DNA from: Sapria himalayana
Taxonomy: Eukaryota; Streptophyta; Magnoliopsida; Malpighiales; Rafflesiaceae
Assembly: GCA_029783825.1 (NCBI GenBank)
Contig: JAREIK010009766.1
Coordinates: 1 to 64,000 of the forward strand
Direction of reading: 5' to 3'
Length of the DNA stretch: 64,000 bases
The number at the start of each line of letters is the position of its first letter. The stretch's first letter is position 1. Position numbers and translations under genes: made by a program. Positions 46,148 through 58,080 of this stretch are shown here, piece by piece. A model generated the notes under the pieces. It ran no database searches, was not told where the DNA came from, and saw nothing but the letters and a program-made list of their open reading frames with translations.

Positions 46148-49100
46148 ATGAGCTCAGATAATCAGTGGATGTACATAAGGGTTATTAATGGATTTTTGAA
46201 TAAAGATTTTTTGACTGGGCTTGAAACTTTTATCAATTTGCATGTAGTCAATCGAGATTGATGGATAGATAAAAAAATTAAGTGTCCATGTAATCATTGC
46301 AAGTGTCAGAATATCCATTTTCATAATGCAAACTATAAGTTATCATTTGGCTAAATATGGCTTTGTGCCAAATTATTTTATTTGGATTTATCATGGAGAA
46401 AGTACAATAGCTCTGAATATTGTCCAAAATAAGGGTATTGAATCTTTTGCTTGTGGTGAAGAATCATCAAACACATACCATAGAATGATAACGAAAGCTG
46501 TTGTGCTGACTTCGATATGGATTACATGGATGAACCACCTAATCGTGAAGCTCAGAAATTTTATGAAATGCTTAAAGCTGTAGATAAAGATTTGTTGCCT
46601 GGTTGTAAAACACTTTCACAATTTTCACTTCTGGCTCGACTAATGAGCATCAAGTCAGAACTTCATATGTCTGAGAACTTATTTGATTAGGTGACAGAAC
46701 TGATGAAGGGGATTGTTACGGAAAATAATTTTATCACTAACAACTTTTACAATACTAAGAAGTTGCTACGAGGAATGGGTTTACCAGTGGAAAAAATGAT
46801 CATTGTTTAAATGGATGCATGATTTATTGGGGTGGTGATAGTGATTTAATTAGCTGTAAGTTTTGTGATCATCCTTGATTTATGAAGGCACCTCATGTGT
46901 AGATACGTGACAAAAATTGAAAGTTGTCTTTAAGAAGATGTATTATTTTCCATTAATTCCTCGATTATAGAGACTATATGCATCAAATGCTATAGTAAAT
47001 GATATGAGGTGGCATTCCGAGCATGAGGTTGAAGAAGGGGTAATGCGTCATCCATTAGATTCACATGCTTGGAAGCATTTTAATTATATACATCAAGATT
47101 TTGCAGTAGAAAGTTGAAATGTGAGATTGAGTCTCTGCACTGATGGATTACAGCCTTTTGGGCAATCTGGACAATAGTATTCAACAAGACCAGTGATAGT
47201 GACGCCTTATTACTTGCCTCCATGGTTGTGTATGAAGGAGCAATCTATGTTTTTGTCAATATTGGTTCCAGGGCCAAAAAATCCGAAAGACATGTTGGAT
47301 GTTTTCTTACAGCCTCTTATTGCAGAGTTAAATCATTTATAGGATGTTGGCATGGATACATATGATATCTTAAAGAAGCAAAATTTTATTATGTGGGCAT
47401 CCTTTATGTGGATGGTAAGTAACTTTCCTACATATTCAATGTCGTCTGGATGGAGTACTGCAGGATGATTCGCATCCCATATTGCATGACAAATTCTGAT
47501 GCATTAACCCTCAAATTTAGTGGCAAACAGTCATGGTTTGATAATCATCATAAGTTTCTACCTACGAATCATCCATTTCGATGAAATAGAATAGTATTTC
47601 AAAAAAATAAAACTGTGATGACAGTTGCACTAGCAGTTCGTTCAGGAGATGATATTATTACAGAGATTCATAGTTGGGTTTGAAGAAGGTAACCTAAAAA
47701 GGATGCTACTGGAAGTAATAGACCAATATGCAAATTATTTGTCTGGAGAAAACATAGTTTTTTGGGACTTGCCCTATTGGAAGTTGAATTTTATTCGTCA
47801 TAACTTAGATGTAATGCATATTGAAAAAAATATTTTTGACAATGTTTTCAACAATGTCCTTAATATAGACGAAAAACAAAAGACACTTTAAAATCAAGGC
47901 AAGAGTTAAATGATTATTGTCGGCGTCCTGATTTGAAACTGAATGAGGAAACATGAAAATTACCTAAAGCTTGCTACACACTTGATAAGAAAGAAGACAT
48001 ATATTGTGTGAATGGGTTAAAAATTTGAAATTCCCTAATGGATATGTGTCAAATATGGGTAGATGGTGGATATGAAGAATCTTAATTAATTTGGAATGAA
48101 AAGTCATGACTGTCATGTATTTATACAGAAATTAATACCAATTGCATTCGTGAATTACTTCCACTAAGTGTCTGGAAGGTCATTACAGAACTTAGTTTGT
48201 TTTTCAAATATCTAACTACAACCACAATCGAAATAGATGACATGGTAAGGCTGGAGAATGACATTCCAGTTATTATTTGTAAGCATGAACGATATTCCCC
48301 GAGTTTTTTGGACTCAATGGAGCATTTGCCGGTCATTTGGCATATGAAGCAAGATTGCAGGGCCAGTGCAGTTCAGGTGGATGTATCCTTTTGAAAGATA
48401 AATACAAATAATTTGTTGTGTTTTATTATTTCGTATTTTAAGTAATATTGTAATTTAATCAAATTGAAACCTAACATTGTGGTTGTAGGTATCTTCATAA
48501 GTTGAAATTGAATGATAGAAACAAGGCAAAAGTGGAAGCTTCAATTTGCAATGCATATTTAGTAGAAGAAGCATAATCATTTTGTTCATATTATTTTGAT
48601 GATCACGTCAATACAAAGTATAAAAAAGTGTCCACGGAATTATGAAGGTCATGTGATGGTAGAAGATGATTCTGTGAAAAACTATCTATCTTCAAGCACC
48701 CAAAAAGAGAATTTGGAAGAGTAATGAAAAGATGTATGATAGATGAAGAGTACAAAGCAACTAGGAGCTACATTTTACTTAATTGTGAAGAGATTGTACC
48801 ATACATAGAGTATGTATACACAAAATGGTTATAGGTTAATCATAGTTTAAATTTATCTTTAATAGGAATTAATAAAAATTGATATACATTTTTTTCTCTT
48901 TTTATATTGGTGTAGTATTTATGTTGAGCAGTTAAAATATAGGCAACCAGCAATTTCCAGCAATAATATCGATTATATGCTAGAAACTGAATTTGTGAAT
49001 TGGTTCAAAAATAATTGAGAATTATTAAGTTTTAAATTTTGAATTATTTAATTTATTATTATCCTTTATTTGTTAATATCAATTTTTTTATGTCACAAGA

Positions 49101-49829
49101 AATTGATCCTTCAAATGGAGATTCAAATATTTTTATTCAGAATCTAAATAAAGGCCGTTTCGATATGTGACAACCTATCCTGGGTATTTTGTTAATGGAT
49201 ATAAATTTCACGCAATCGAGCATGGTTCTTTTAAAATAACAATGAATAGTTGTGTATGTATTAAAGGCATCATATAGTGTAGATGAGATTGATTATTATG
49301 GTCAACTAAAAGAAGTTATTGAGTTTGAGTATCCTGGACTCAAAAATAAATGATTGTTTTATTTAAGTGTGTGTGGTTTGATCCTACTACAAATGTGAAC
49401 ACAAAGATTCATTTGGATTATAAGCTAGTAGATGTTAACCATAAACACAGATCTAATCAATATGAGCCATTTATTATGGCAGTTCAAACTGCTCAAGTAT
49501 ATAATTGTACATATCCGAGTTTATCTCATGAAAAGAGAGATTGGTGGGCAATTTGCAAGATCAAAGCTCGATCAAAATTTGAAGTATCAACATCGCAACA
49601 AAGAAGTGCAGACTTAGAAATTATACCGGCATTCCAAGAAGATGACATAGATAATATTGAGCCTTTGAATGTAGATGACGATCCAAAAAAATTATGTGAC
49701 TCAAATGGTGGCACAATAGAAATTGAAGATGATCAATTTCTATCAAAAGATGAGTTCGAACTTCTATCGGAATCAGATGAAATATTAGAAGATCCATTGG
49801 ATGATGAGTGTGATGCCAATAATTAAATT
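46148..49829 (+). pseudogene. TNP2-like CACTA transposase (Transposase_21), decayed
   Basis: ATG at 46148 begins a Transpos_assoc domain (MSSDNQWMYIRVINGFLNKD, then IKCPCNHCKCQN, HLAKYGFVPNYFIWIYHGES), with a stop in place of Trp at 46259-46261. The Transposase_21 core spans about 46830-47890: CLNGCMIYWGGDSDLISCKF, MRWHSEHEVEEGVMRHPLDS, LCTDGLQPFGQSGQ, TPYYLPPWLCMKEQSMFLSI, VPGPKNPKDMLDVFLQPLI, IVFWDLPYWKLNFIRHNLDV and MHIEKNIFDNV. A DUF4218 region follows at 48150-48830 (SPSFLDSMEHLPV, FRWMYPFER, SICNAYLVEEA, ILLNCEEIVPYIE), and a DUF4216 region at 49350-49829 (VLFKCVWFDPT, LDYKLVDVNH, YEPFIMAVQTAQVYNCTYPS, DWWAICKIKARS) with an acidic C-terminus. This protein would cleave and join transposon ends. 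At least ten stops or frameshifts break it. Confidence 0.88.
48398..48489 (+). other. Predicted intron in the DUF4218 region with a mutated donor
   Basis: The conserved peptide FRWMYPFE-R-YLHKLK is interrupted between CCTTTTGAAAG and GTATCTTCATAAG. The acceptor ends TTGTAG, but the donor reads ATAAAT where GTAAAT would be expected. A one-base deletion also occurs just upstream near 48357. Confidence 0.5.
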
Positions 49830-49964
49830 GTTAAATTTTATTATAAATTTAAACTATCAAAGATGTTTATATTTTGTTGAAATCTATCGGTGTGTTTTAT
49901 TTGAAAATGCATGCTTGTTCATCATATTTCTATTTTTTGTTCTTTGATTTATTTTGTACGGCAG

Positions 49965-51805
49965 ATGGCACCTAAAGCATGTGGCATGGTAGAGCTGGAT
50001 GTGGACACCGAAATGAACTAAATTCACCTAGTATGTTACATAATGTTGCAAAATTAGTACCATCTCATAGCCACCATATCTTGAATTCAACATCACAATC
50101 ACCATCTCCATTTTTATCACCATCACCATCATTGAGACCTCTACTAATACCTTTATACCACCATTGTGCTTCCTGCTAACACTTTTGATCCATCTCTATC
50201 TTCTATACCACAATTTACACTGATTGTTCCCCCATTTATAATACCAATGAAATCATCAAATGTGTGCATTCCTCTGAAGTGAGTGCAAAGTTAGAAATTA
50301 ATATGTGGATGAGAGGTAAAAGAAAATGTAAAAATGATTTGAAAAAAAATTTGATGTTACTTTCAGTGGTTTTTTTTATATTGTTATGATTTGCTTGTTT
50401 TCTATGTTATATATTATTTGTACAGTTTTATTCCATCTCACAAGTGTTCGATTATAATTACAAAGGCTTTCAAGAAAATGACTGATGGCAAAGCTTTCTC
50501 CTGGAAGAAAGTTTCTCAATCAACAAAGGAGTCATATTTTAATGACTTTCAGGTAAAAATAACAAAACAAAAGAATTAAAAAATAATTATCTAATTACTT
50601 AACTTTTATGTTGGTTATTATTCAAGCAGTAAATAATTATGTTTTTTTGTTAATATAAATTCTTTTGTCGTTTTTTTATTTATAGAATCAGTGCACATGG
50701 GCACCCAAATATGATGGAAAGATAAAGTTATAATGGAAGATCAAAGCTGCTCAACGGTATTCTAATTTTGTCCATAAATTAAATAAAATGAAATAAAAGC
50801 CTGATTTTATATCTGAGAAAGACTGGCTCGAGTGGCTTAATTATTGGGAGGAGCCATATGTGAAGAAAAAATCAAATATTGCCAGCAAAAATCGACGAAG
50901 TGAGGTTGCTGGACTATGTACAGAAATCTATTGACACACAGGAGGTTCAAAGTCGAGTATTGAGTACTCTCGAGATTTGGTACAAATTTAAAATTCTAAA
51001 CATATCTATATTTGTGGTTGTCCTAAAAGTCCAATAAATATAATCTCTGCATTGTTTTATAAATTTTGATAAATTTTTTTATAATTTGTTTTTTATGAAT
51101 TAATAAAAACATATTCTAGGCCGGAGAATTGGGTCATGATCCAAATTTTATGAGATTTTTAGGAAGATGCATGTGAAGAAAGTGGATGGTCAGTATGTTG
51201 ACAACAAGTCTCAGATGATTGCAGTAAGAAATTTTTATATTAATTAGACTTTATAAAACTAAAGTACATTATGAAAATTGTTTTGAATGCAAAATATTTA
51301 TTTTATTTTTTGTAAATCTAGAATAGTTTATATCTCTATTTTATCTCAGGACATAATGGAGGAACGTGTGACAACTGCTCATCAACAAGTTGAGGGTTCT
51401 ATGGATCTTCAACCAATTGACTATGATTCAATTTATTTGGAGACAATAGGAGGTCAAAAGAAGCAGCGGGGTATTGAATCAGCTCTAAGGGAGTGGCATT
51501 TTGTTGTAGAGGTTGTGCTTCTAATTCATCTGTCACACAATTGGTGGATGAGAGGATGAACAAAAAACATGGAAACAAATGATCATATTGTAGATATGTA
51601 GACCGAACTGAAAAAAGGGATGAGCAGATAACTAATTTGATTGAAGAAATGCAAGAAATTAAAGAAATTTAAAAAGTAATTCAATAGCATATGTCCTATA
51701 TGGAGTCACAGTTAGCAGCATTGGCGCATCAGATAGCATTCCGAGATCCAACTATGAATCATTGCAGGAGAGGCTAGCATTCCCTATAAATTATGAGGAT
51801 GATTG
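49965..51805 (+). pseudogene. Second CACTA gene, Transposase_24 / Ptta-En/Spm type, decayed
   Basis: Exon-intron remnants downstream of TNP2. It begins MAPKACGMVELDVDTEMN-stop at 49965. The core reads KAFKKMTDGKAFSWKKVSQS and TKESYFNDFQ, intron, NQCTWAPKYDGKIKL, KPDFISEKDWLEWLNYWEEP and YVKKKSNIASKNRRSE, intron, MHVKKVDGQYVDNKSQMIA, intron, DIMEERVTTAHQQVEGSMDL, SIYLETIGGQKKQRG and TQLVDERMNKKHGNK. A coiled-coil-like tail (DEQITNLIEEMQEIKE) follows. This matches the plant En/Spm family protein that is TNPA-like by position. Several in-frame stops (for example near 50018, 50731 and 50794) make it a pseudogene. Confidence 0.8.
50553..50685 (+). other. Intron in the second CACTA gene
   Basis: GT at 50553 and AG at 50684-50685 join TKESYFNDFQ to NQCTWAPKYDG in frame. 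Two more GT-AG introns fit at 50980-51119 and 51224-51349. Splice sites therefore survived better than the reading frame. Confidence 0.65.
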
Positions 51806-52154
51806 AGTATGAGAATTATTTCTAAACTGTTATTTATTTTTGTCGATGTGCAATAAATAATTATGATATTTTTTTGCATGTTTCAATTTTTTTATCCTGG
51901 TTTGGTTCTTTTCTTTTTTGATTATCCAAATTATGAATCTTTGTAGGACACATTATGTGAGAGAAAAGAAAAATATCTGATTCAAAGCATTCAGACATTA
52001 CCACGGTCCTTCCAATGCATGAGTCCCATATTTACTGATTTCAGCTTTATCAAAAAGATGGCTAGCTTATCTTATCTTTATTATTCTATAAACATTTTAT
52101 TTTTGCACTCTTTTTATCTCTAAATATAATTACTGGACATCTTTTGGATTTTTG
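51806..52154. other. CACTA interior between gene 2 and the tandem units
   Basis: AT-rich; I see no gene. The end (CTGGACATCTTTTGGATTTT and following, 52134-52170) resembles 44015-44065 (CTGGCCATATTTTAGATATT and following), suggesting that the tandem blocks on both sides of the genes share an origin. Confidence 0.45.
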
Positions 52155-55100
52155 GTGAAGTTGTATGACAATAAACTTTAATTTGTGTTTGTTCATGTAT
52201 ATAATATTTTTTTATATATCTGTGAATATGTTTTTGTGTCTTTGAATTTTTTGGGTAGAGTAAAAGCCTATTATAGGTATGTAAAAGCCTATAGTTAGCA
52301 GTGGTAGTGGTGGTAGAGACAACAGCGAAGGCTGCGGCAGTAGCGGAAGTGGCTGCGGCGGCGGCGGTGGTGGCGGTGGCAGTAGCAGCAGCAGGGGGTG
52401 AGGCGACATCAGCGTAGAGGCGACATCAGTGGCAACTACGGCAGCTACGATAGAAGTGGCCGCAGCTGCAGAAGCGGTAGTGGCAGCTGCGGTAGAAGTG
52501 GCACCGGCAGTAGCGGCGGCAGTGGTAGGGGCGCAGCAGCAGTGGCAGTAGCACCACAAGCATCAGTGGCATCGGCAACGGCTGTGGCATCAGTAGCTGC
52601 CATGGCAACGGTGGCAGGAGTGACAGTGGTAGTGGGAACAGCAGCAACAACAACATATGTGGATATACGTACGTATATAGTCAGTATATACATATTTACA
52701 ATACTACATTTTTTTATGTACATATATACTAATTATATATATGTACTCAGTATATATGTATGCATAATATTGTAGTTTAAATGTAAATATACTATAGTAA
52801 TATATGTATGAGTATGCTAGTATATATGTACATATTTACTGCAGCAATATATATTTATCAAAACATAGTTATTTTTTTATTTTTTTTGATTTGATTTGGT
52901 GGTTTAAATTTCGTACAGATATGGTACCTCATTGTTTCTCATATGAAGCTTGTATAAGTTAAGACATATTTCAACAAACATGAAGCACCGTGACTCGGAT
53001 AGCATTTTCCCAACAAAGTTGGTGATCGAAGCAGTGGGAGAGAAACAACGTCAAACTATTGATAGATTATACTTTATGCATAGTCAGTAGATATATTGAT
53101 TAATAAGATGTAATACAATTTTTATTTTTTTTGTTTTAGTTATTTAAAATATTGTATTAGAATAAGTTATTGAATGAATTTATTTTTAATTTATAAACTT
53201 TCATTTATAGTTTCTGTTTTTAGTAAATTTAATTTTAAAATATTAAATTATTTAATTAAATTTTTGTTGAAACTGTATGACATTTAAGTGTAATTTTTGT
53301 TTGTTCATGTCTATAATAACTTTTTTATATATGTGTGAATATGTTTGCGTTTTTCCAAAATTTTTGGGTAGAGTTGTAGCATATTATAGGTATGTAAAAG
53401 CCTTTTATCATCAGAGGTAGCTATGGCAGCGGTGGTAGTAGGGGCGGCAGTAGGGGTAGTGATGGCAGTGGCGGTGTTGGTGCAAGAAGTGGTTGCGGTA
53501 GCAGCGGTGTAGGGGCGGCAGTAGGGGTAGTGCGGCAGTGGTGGTATTGGTGCAAGAAGTGGCTGCGGTAGCAGCAGTAGCAGCAGTGGCGGCAACGTCA
53601 TCGATAGGTGTGGCAACAACTGCAATGGCAACGGCGGCAGCAGGACAGTAGTGGGAGTGGGAGCAGCTGTAGTGGAGGCAGCAGAGGAAACGACGGTAGG
53701 GGTGACATCAGTGGCAGCAACGGCAGCATCGGTAGTGGTGGCAATAGTGGCAGCACTAGCAGCAGTAACAATGACAGTGTGAGCAGCAGGAATGACAACA
53801 AATGTGGTATATATGTACGTATATAGACAGTATATTACATATAATTCTACAGTATTTTATGTACAAATATACTAAGTATAGATATACTCAGTAAATATGT
53901 ATGCATAATACTACAAATTATATGTAAAAATACTATAGTAATATATGTAGGAGTGAAATGCTAGTATATATGTACATTTTTTCTACAGTAATATATATTT
54001 ATCAAAACATAGTTTTTTTTAAATTTTTTTTGATTTGATTTAGTGGTTTAAATTTCTTACATATGTGGTACGACATTATTTTCCTTATGAATCTTGTATA
54101 AGTGAAGTGATTTTTCAAAAGACATGAAGCAGTGTGACTCGTACAGCTTTTTCGCAGAGGAAAGTTGGTGATCGGAGGAGCAGAGGGAGAGAAAGTAACA
54201 TTAATGCATTGATAGATTATACTTTATGCACAATCGGTAGATACATTGATTACTAAGATGTAATATATTTTTTGTTATTTATTTTTTTAAAAATATTGTA
54301 TTAGAATAAGTTATTAAATGAATTTTTTTTGTTTAATTTAATATTTTCATTTTTAGTTTCAGTTTTTAAAAAAATTAATATACAAATATTATATTATTGA
54401 ATTAAATTTTAGTTTAAGCCGTATGACAAACAACTTTAATTTGTGTTTGTTAATTTCTATAATAACTATTTTTTATATATGTGTGAAAATGTTTGTGTGG
54501 CTGTGAAATTTTTGGATAGAGTTTTAGCCTATTATAGGTATGTAAAAGCCTATTATCATCAGTAGTAGCAGCGGTAGCGATGGCAGCGGCGACTGCGGAA
54601 GCGGTAGTGGGGGCAGAGGACGCGGCGGCAGCAGCGAGGGCTATAGCAGCTGTAGCAGTGGTGGGAGCGGCAGTGGAAGGAGCGATTGCATAGGAGGCAG
54701 AGGTAGTGGCTGCACCGAAAGCAATGATACCAGTGGCGGTAGCACCAGCTGCACAGGAAGTAGTGGTAGCACCGGAAGCAGTGACCGTAGCGGCATAGGC
54801 AGCAACGGCAACAACGACAGCATTGGTAGCAGCTGTGGCAGCGATAGCTGTGGCATGCAGTAGTAGCTTCTTCATCGGGGGCAGTGGGGTAGCCTTCATA
54901 GTGGCCAGTGGGTGTAGGTGTGGCAGTAGAGGCGGTGGCCACAGTTGTGGCAGTAGCGGCGGCGGCTACAACTTCGGCAGCAGAGGCGATGGCGACAGCT
55001 GCGATAGCAGCAGTGGAATTTGCAGGGAATCGGAAATTGTAGTAGCTGCAGGAGTGGCAGTGAGAGCAGCAGCTATAACAACTATTGAGATATGTACGTA

Positions 55101-55690
55101 TGAATAAAGTCAGTATATATGTACATTAAATACAGTAGTATTTTATGTTCATATATACTGAGTATATTTGTACTCAGTTTATATGTACACTTAATACAGC
55201 TATTCATATGTACATATACTGTAATAATATATGTACGAGTGATTTGCTAGTATATATTTACATATATACTACATGATTATATGTGTATTATAACATAACT
55301 TTTTTTTATTTGACTAAGTGGTTTAATTTTCTTACAGATATGATACTGTATTGTTCCTCATACACAACTTCTATAAGTGATGAGATTTTTCACTAGACAT
55401 TACATGTGACTCGGACAGCTTTGTCATAGTAGAAAAATGATGATCAGAGGAGCAGGGGGAGGGAAAGCAACATCAATGAATGGATATATTATACTTTCTA
55501 CCCTATCGGTAGATACATTGATGAATAAGAATAAAAGTTTGTTATTTTTTTGTTTCAATTATGTAAAATATTGAATTTGAATGAGATATTAAATGATTTT
55601 ATTTTTTATTTTTTATAAAATATTTATAGTTTCAAATTTTATTCAATATAATTTAATAAATAATACATTATTTAATTAAAAAATTTTAAA
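52155..55690 (+). repeat. Three tandem units of 1.1-1.3 kb with GC-rich trinucleotide islands
   Basis: GTATGACA is at 52163, 53275 and 54421 (offsets 1112 and 1146). Each unit has the order: TTTGTGTTTGTTNATG; AGCCTATTATAGGTATGTAAAAGCC; a GC-rich island; an AT-rich spacer; TTGATTTGATTTGGTGGTTTAAATT; GTGACTCGGA; ATTGATAGATTATACTTTATGC. The islands (52296-52655, 53412-53800, 54553-55076) are degenerate GCA/GGC/GTG triplet repeats. Their open frames give Ala/Val/Gly/Ser-rich peptides on + and Leu/Pro-rich peptides on -, with no recognisable domain. Confidence 0.8.
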
Positions 55691-55719
55691 ATTTTTTAAA
55701 TTCTATCAATATTTTTGAA

Positions 55720-56140
55720 AATAAAATAGCTAGGAAAAATTCTCTTGCTAAATTACGGAGGGATTTATTCATAGCAAATTTAGCGAGGGAATTTTCCCTA
55801 GTTAATTTAGCTAGGGATATATTAAAATTAGCGACGGATATTCTGTGGCTAATTTTCATTAGCTAGGGACTTTAGTTAGGGAATTAGTCATCATTATTTT
55901 TGTTTGGCAATAGAATATTTCATTTATCTTGCTATTTTAGCTACGAAATTTTTTTTAGCAAGGGAATTTTTCGTCGCTAATTTTTTAGCTTGGGAAACTT
56001 CGGTCGCTAAAATTTAGCAAGAAGCACTTTAGAAAGGGTCTTGATCCGTCAGTATTCCGTCGCTATTTCCAATTTAAAGATGGAAATTTCCCATTTAGCT
56101 AGGGAATTGTCCATAGCTATATGGGATTTTTCTTGTAGTG
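55720..56140 (-). repeat. CACTA right subterminal repeats and terminus
   Basis: Copies of TTAGCTAGGGA, TTAGCGACGGA and TTTTCCGTCGCTAA-like words in mixed orientation, ending CTTGTAGTG at 56140. Shorter (about 0.4 kb) than the left subterminal block (about 1 kb). Confidence 0.85.
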
Positions 56141-56143
56141 CTT

Positions 56144-57120
56144 CTTATTCTTCTAATTCTATTTACTCTTCTTATTCTTATTTTACTTCTTGTTTTTATT
56201 ATTCTTCTTATTCTTATTATTCTTCTTATTCATCTTATTCTTATTACTTTCTAATTTTTATATACTTCTTATTCTTATTATTCTTCTTATTCTTCTTATT
56301 TTTATTAATCTTATTATTATTCTTATTTTTTTTATTCTTCTCATTCTTCTTATACTTATTATTCTTATTATTCTTCTTATTCTTCATATTCTTCATATTC
56401 TTCTTATTTATCTTATTCTTTTTATTCTTCTAATTATTCTTATTCTTCTTATTCTTCTTATTCTTCTTATTCTTCATATTCTGGTAATTATTTTTATTAT
56501 TTGTATTCTTTTATTCTTCTTATATTTCTTATTCTTCTTATTCTTCTTATTCATCTTTTCTTCATATTCTTATTATCCTTCTTATTCGTCTTATTCTTCA
56601 TATTCTTCCTATTCTTCTTATTCTTCTTTTAATCTTATTCTTTTAATTCTTCTTATTATTCTAATTCTTCTTATTCTTCTTATTTTTTTTATTCTTCTTT
56701 ATCTTATAATTCTTTTTATTATTTTTATTATTCATATTATTATTATTATTATTTTTTTCTTCTTCTTACTCTTCTTACTCTTTTTACTCTTCTTATTCTT
56801 CTTATACTTCTTATTCATATTTTTCTTATTATTCTTCGTATTCTTCTAATTCTTCTTAAATCTTCTTATTCTTCTTATACTTATTATTATTATTTTTATT
56901 TTTATTTTATTCTTCTTATTCTTATTATTCTTCATATTCTTATTATTCTTCATATTCTTGTTATACTTATTATTCTTCTTATTCTTCTTATTCTTCTATT
57001 CTTCTTATTCTTATTCTTCTTATCTTCATATTCTTATTATTCTTCTTATTCTTCATATTCTTCTTATTCTTCATATTCTTCTTAATCTTCTTATTCTTTT
57101 TATTCTTCTTATTCTTTTTA
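56144..57120 (-). repeat. 9-bp array, proximal part of the LINE-F tail
   Basis: About 1 kb of TTNTTATTC repeats continuing the array interrupted by the CACTA element. It joins LINE-F directly, without T run or terminal box. Confidence 0.88.
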
Positions 57121-58080
57121 GTTTCTACATTGGGCCATGCATTTTTCTAGATTTTTTGAATTTCAAGGTTGCGATAATATGTTTTCCTATCTTTCTCATG
57201 CCCTTTTCACCTCCTACCTTTCCCGAGCTCCTCCAAGAGATTCCATTTAGTCATGCTTCCTTCCTTAGCAATGCTCCTACTGAAGCTTGACCAAAAACAC
57301 TCCACCACAGACACTTAACAGACTCTCACACAACAGACTGCTCAACAAACCCCCACTTACCTAATCTTTCTACAAGCATAACAGACTGCTTACCCATTAG
57401 ACTACATTCCCCTTAAACCTTGAAACAAACACTTACTTTTCCAGACCCATACACACAACCAGTAACATCATTCGAACATTTTACACACACTTACTTTCAG
57501 TGCATGGCATCTTGCATACCTCCATTCTTAGCTTGCTCCTGAAGTAAATGAATCTGCAAAACAAATAACAAGCATCCTTCCATTCTATATGTTTCACTAC
57601 CTCCTACCCTTTATGACTAGCACATGCAGCTTGTTTTCTCTGCCACAATTATAATGGCAGTTTGCAGCAAACAACTGTGCCCTCTTGACCTCCTCAGTAA
57701 GAACCTACAAAATAAATTCAAGCAACTACAAATATAATCCACTACCCCTGGGGTTATACCACCCGCTGTTAGCATAATGGCAGTTTACAACAAATAGTTG
57801 TGCCTTCTTGCCCTCCTCAGCAAAACCTACAAAACAGATTGTCACAAACAGTTGTGCCCTTTTTTTAATTAGTCTATCTTTTTATAGTCCCCCCTCAGGA
57901 CTGGGGGACTCTTGAATAACTTCTCCTGCATATATTAATATCTACAAATAAAAGTTAAAAAAACTAAGAATTAAACATTTCCACCTAGCTTCAACTTATT
58001 TCGTTCTAATCTTTAATTTTTTGAACTATAATATAGGGGAAACTTATTTTATCTAAATTTTATTAATCCTTTGAATTTAT
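57121..58080 (-). other. LINE-F 3' UTR (terminal box missing)
   Basis: Alignable with LINE-C 18608-19600 (TTTCTACATT... through CAGACACTTAACAGAC repeats to CTTTCTCTCTACCTTCA). A local direct repeat (GCAGTTTGCAGCAAACAACTGTGCCCTCTTG at 57656 and a diverged copy at 57780) is visible. No gene. Confidence 0.65.

Larger units (their letters stand above)
39052..56140 (+). mobile_element. CACTA (En/Spm) DNA transposon, 17.1 kb
   Basis: Left end CACTATAAAAAAAAT and right end (inverted) CACTACAAGAAAAAT match at 13 of 15 positions. Both are flanked by CTT (39049-39051 and 56141-56143), the 3-bp target duplication expected for CACTA elements. Subterminal repeats are present at both ends, with two decayed genes between them (TNP2-like and Transposase_24-like) on +. 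The flanking DNA is the same 9-bp array on both sides, so the insertion is recent relative to the array. Both genes have stops and frameshifts, so the copy is not autonomous but might be mobilised by a relative. Confidence 0.93.

Noticed and set aside
52212..54942. Ala-, Leu/Pro- and Cys-rich open frames in the GC islands
   Set aside because: Triplet-repeat composition leaves five frames open on both strands; frame and length differ among the three units, so no conserved protein.
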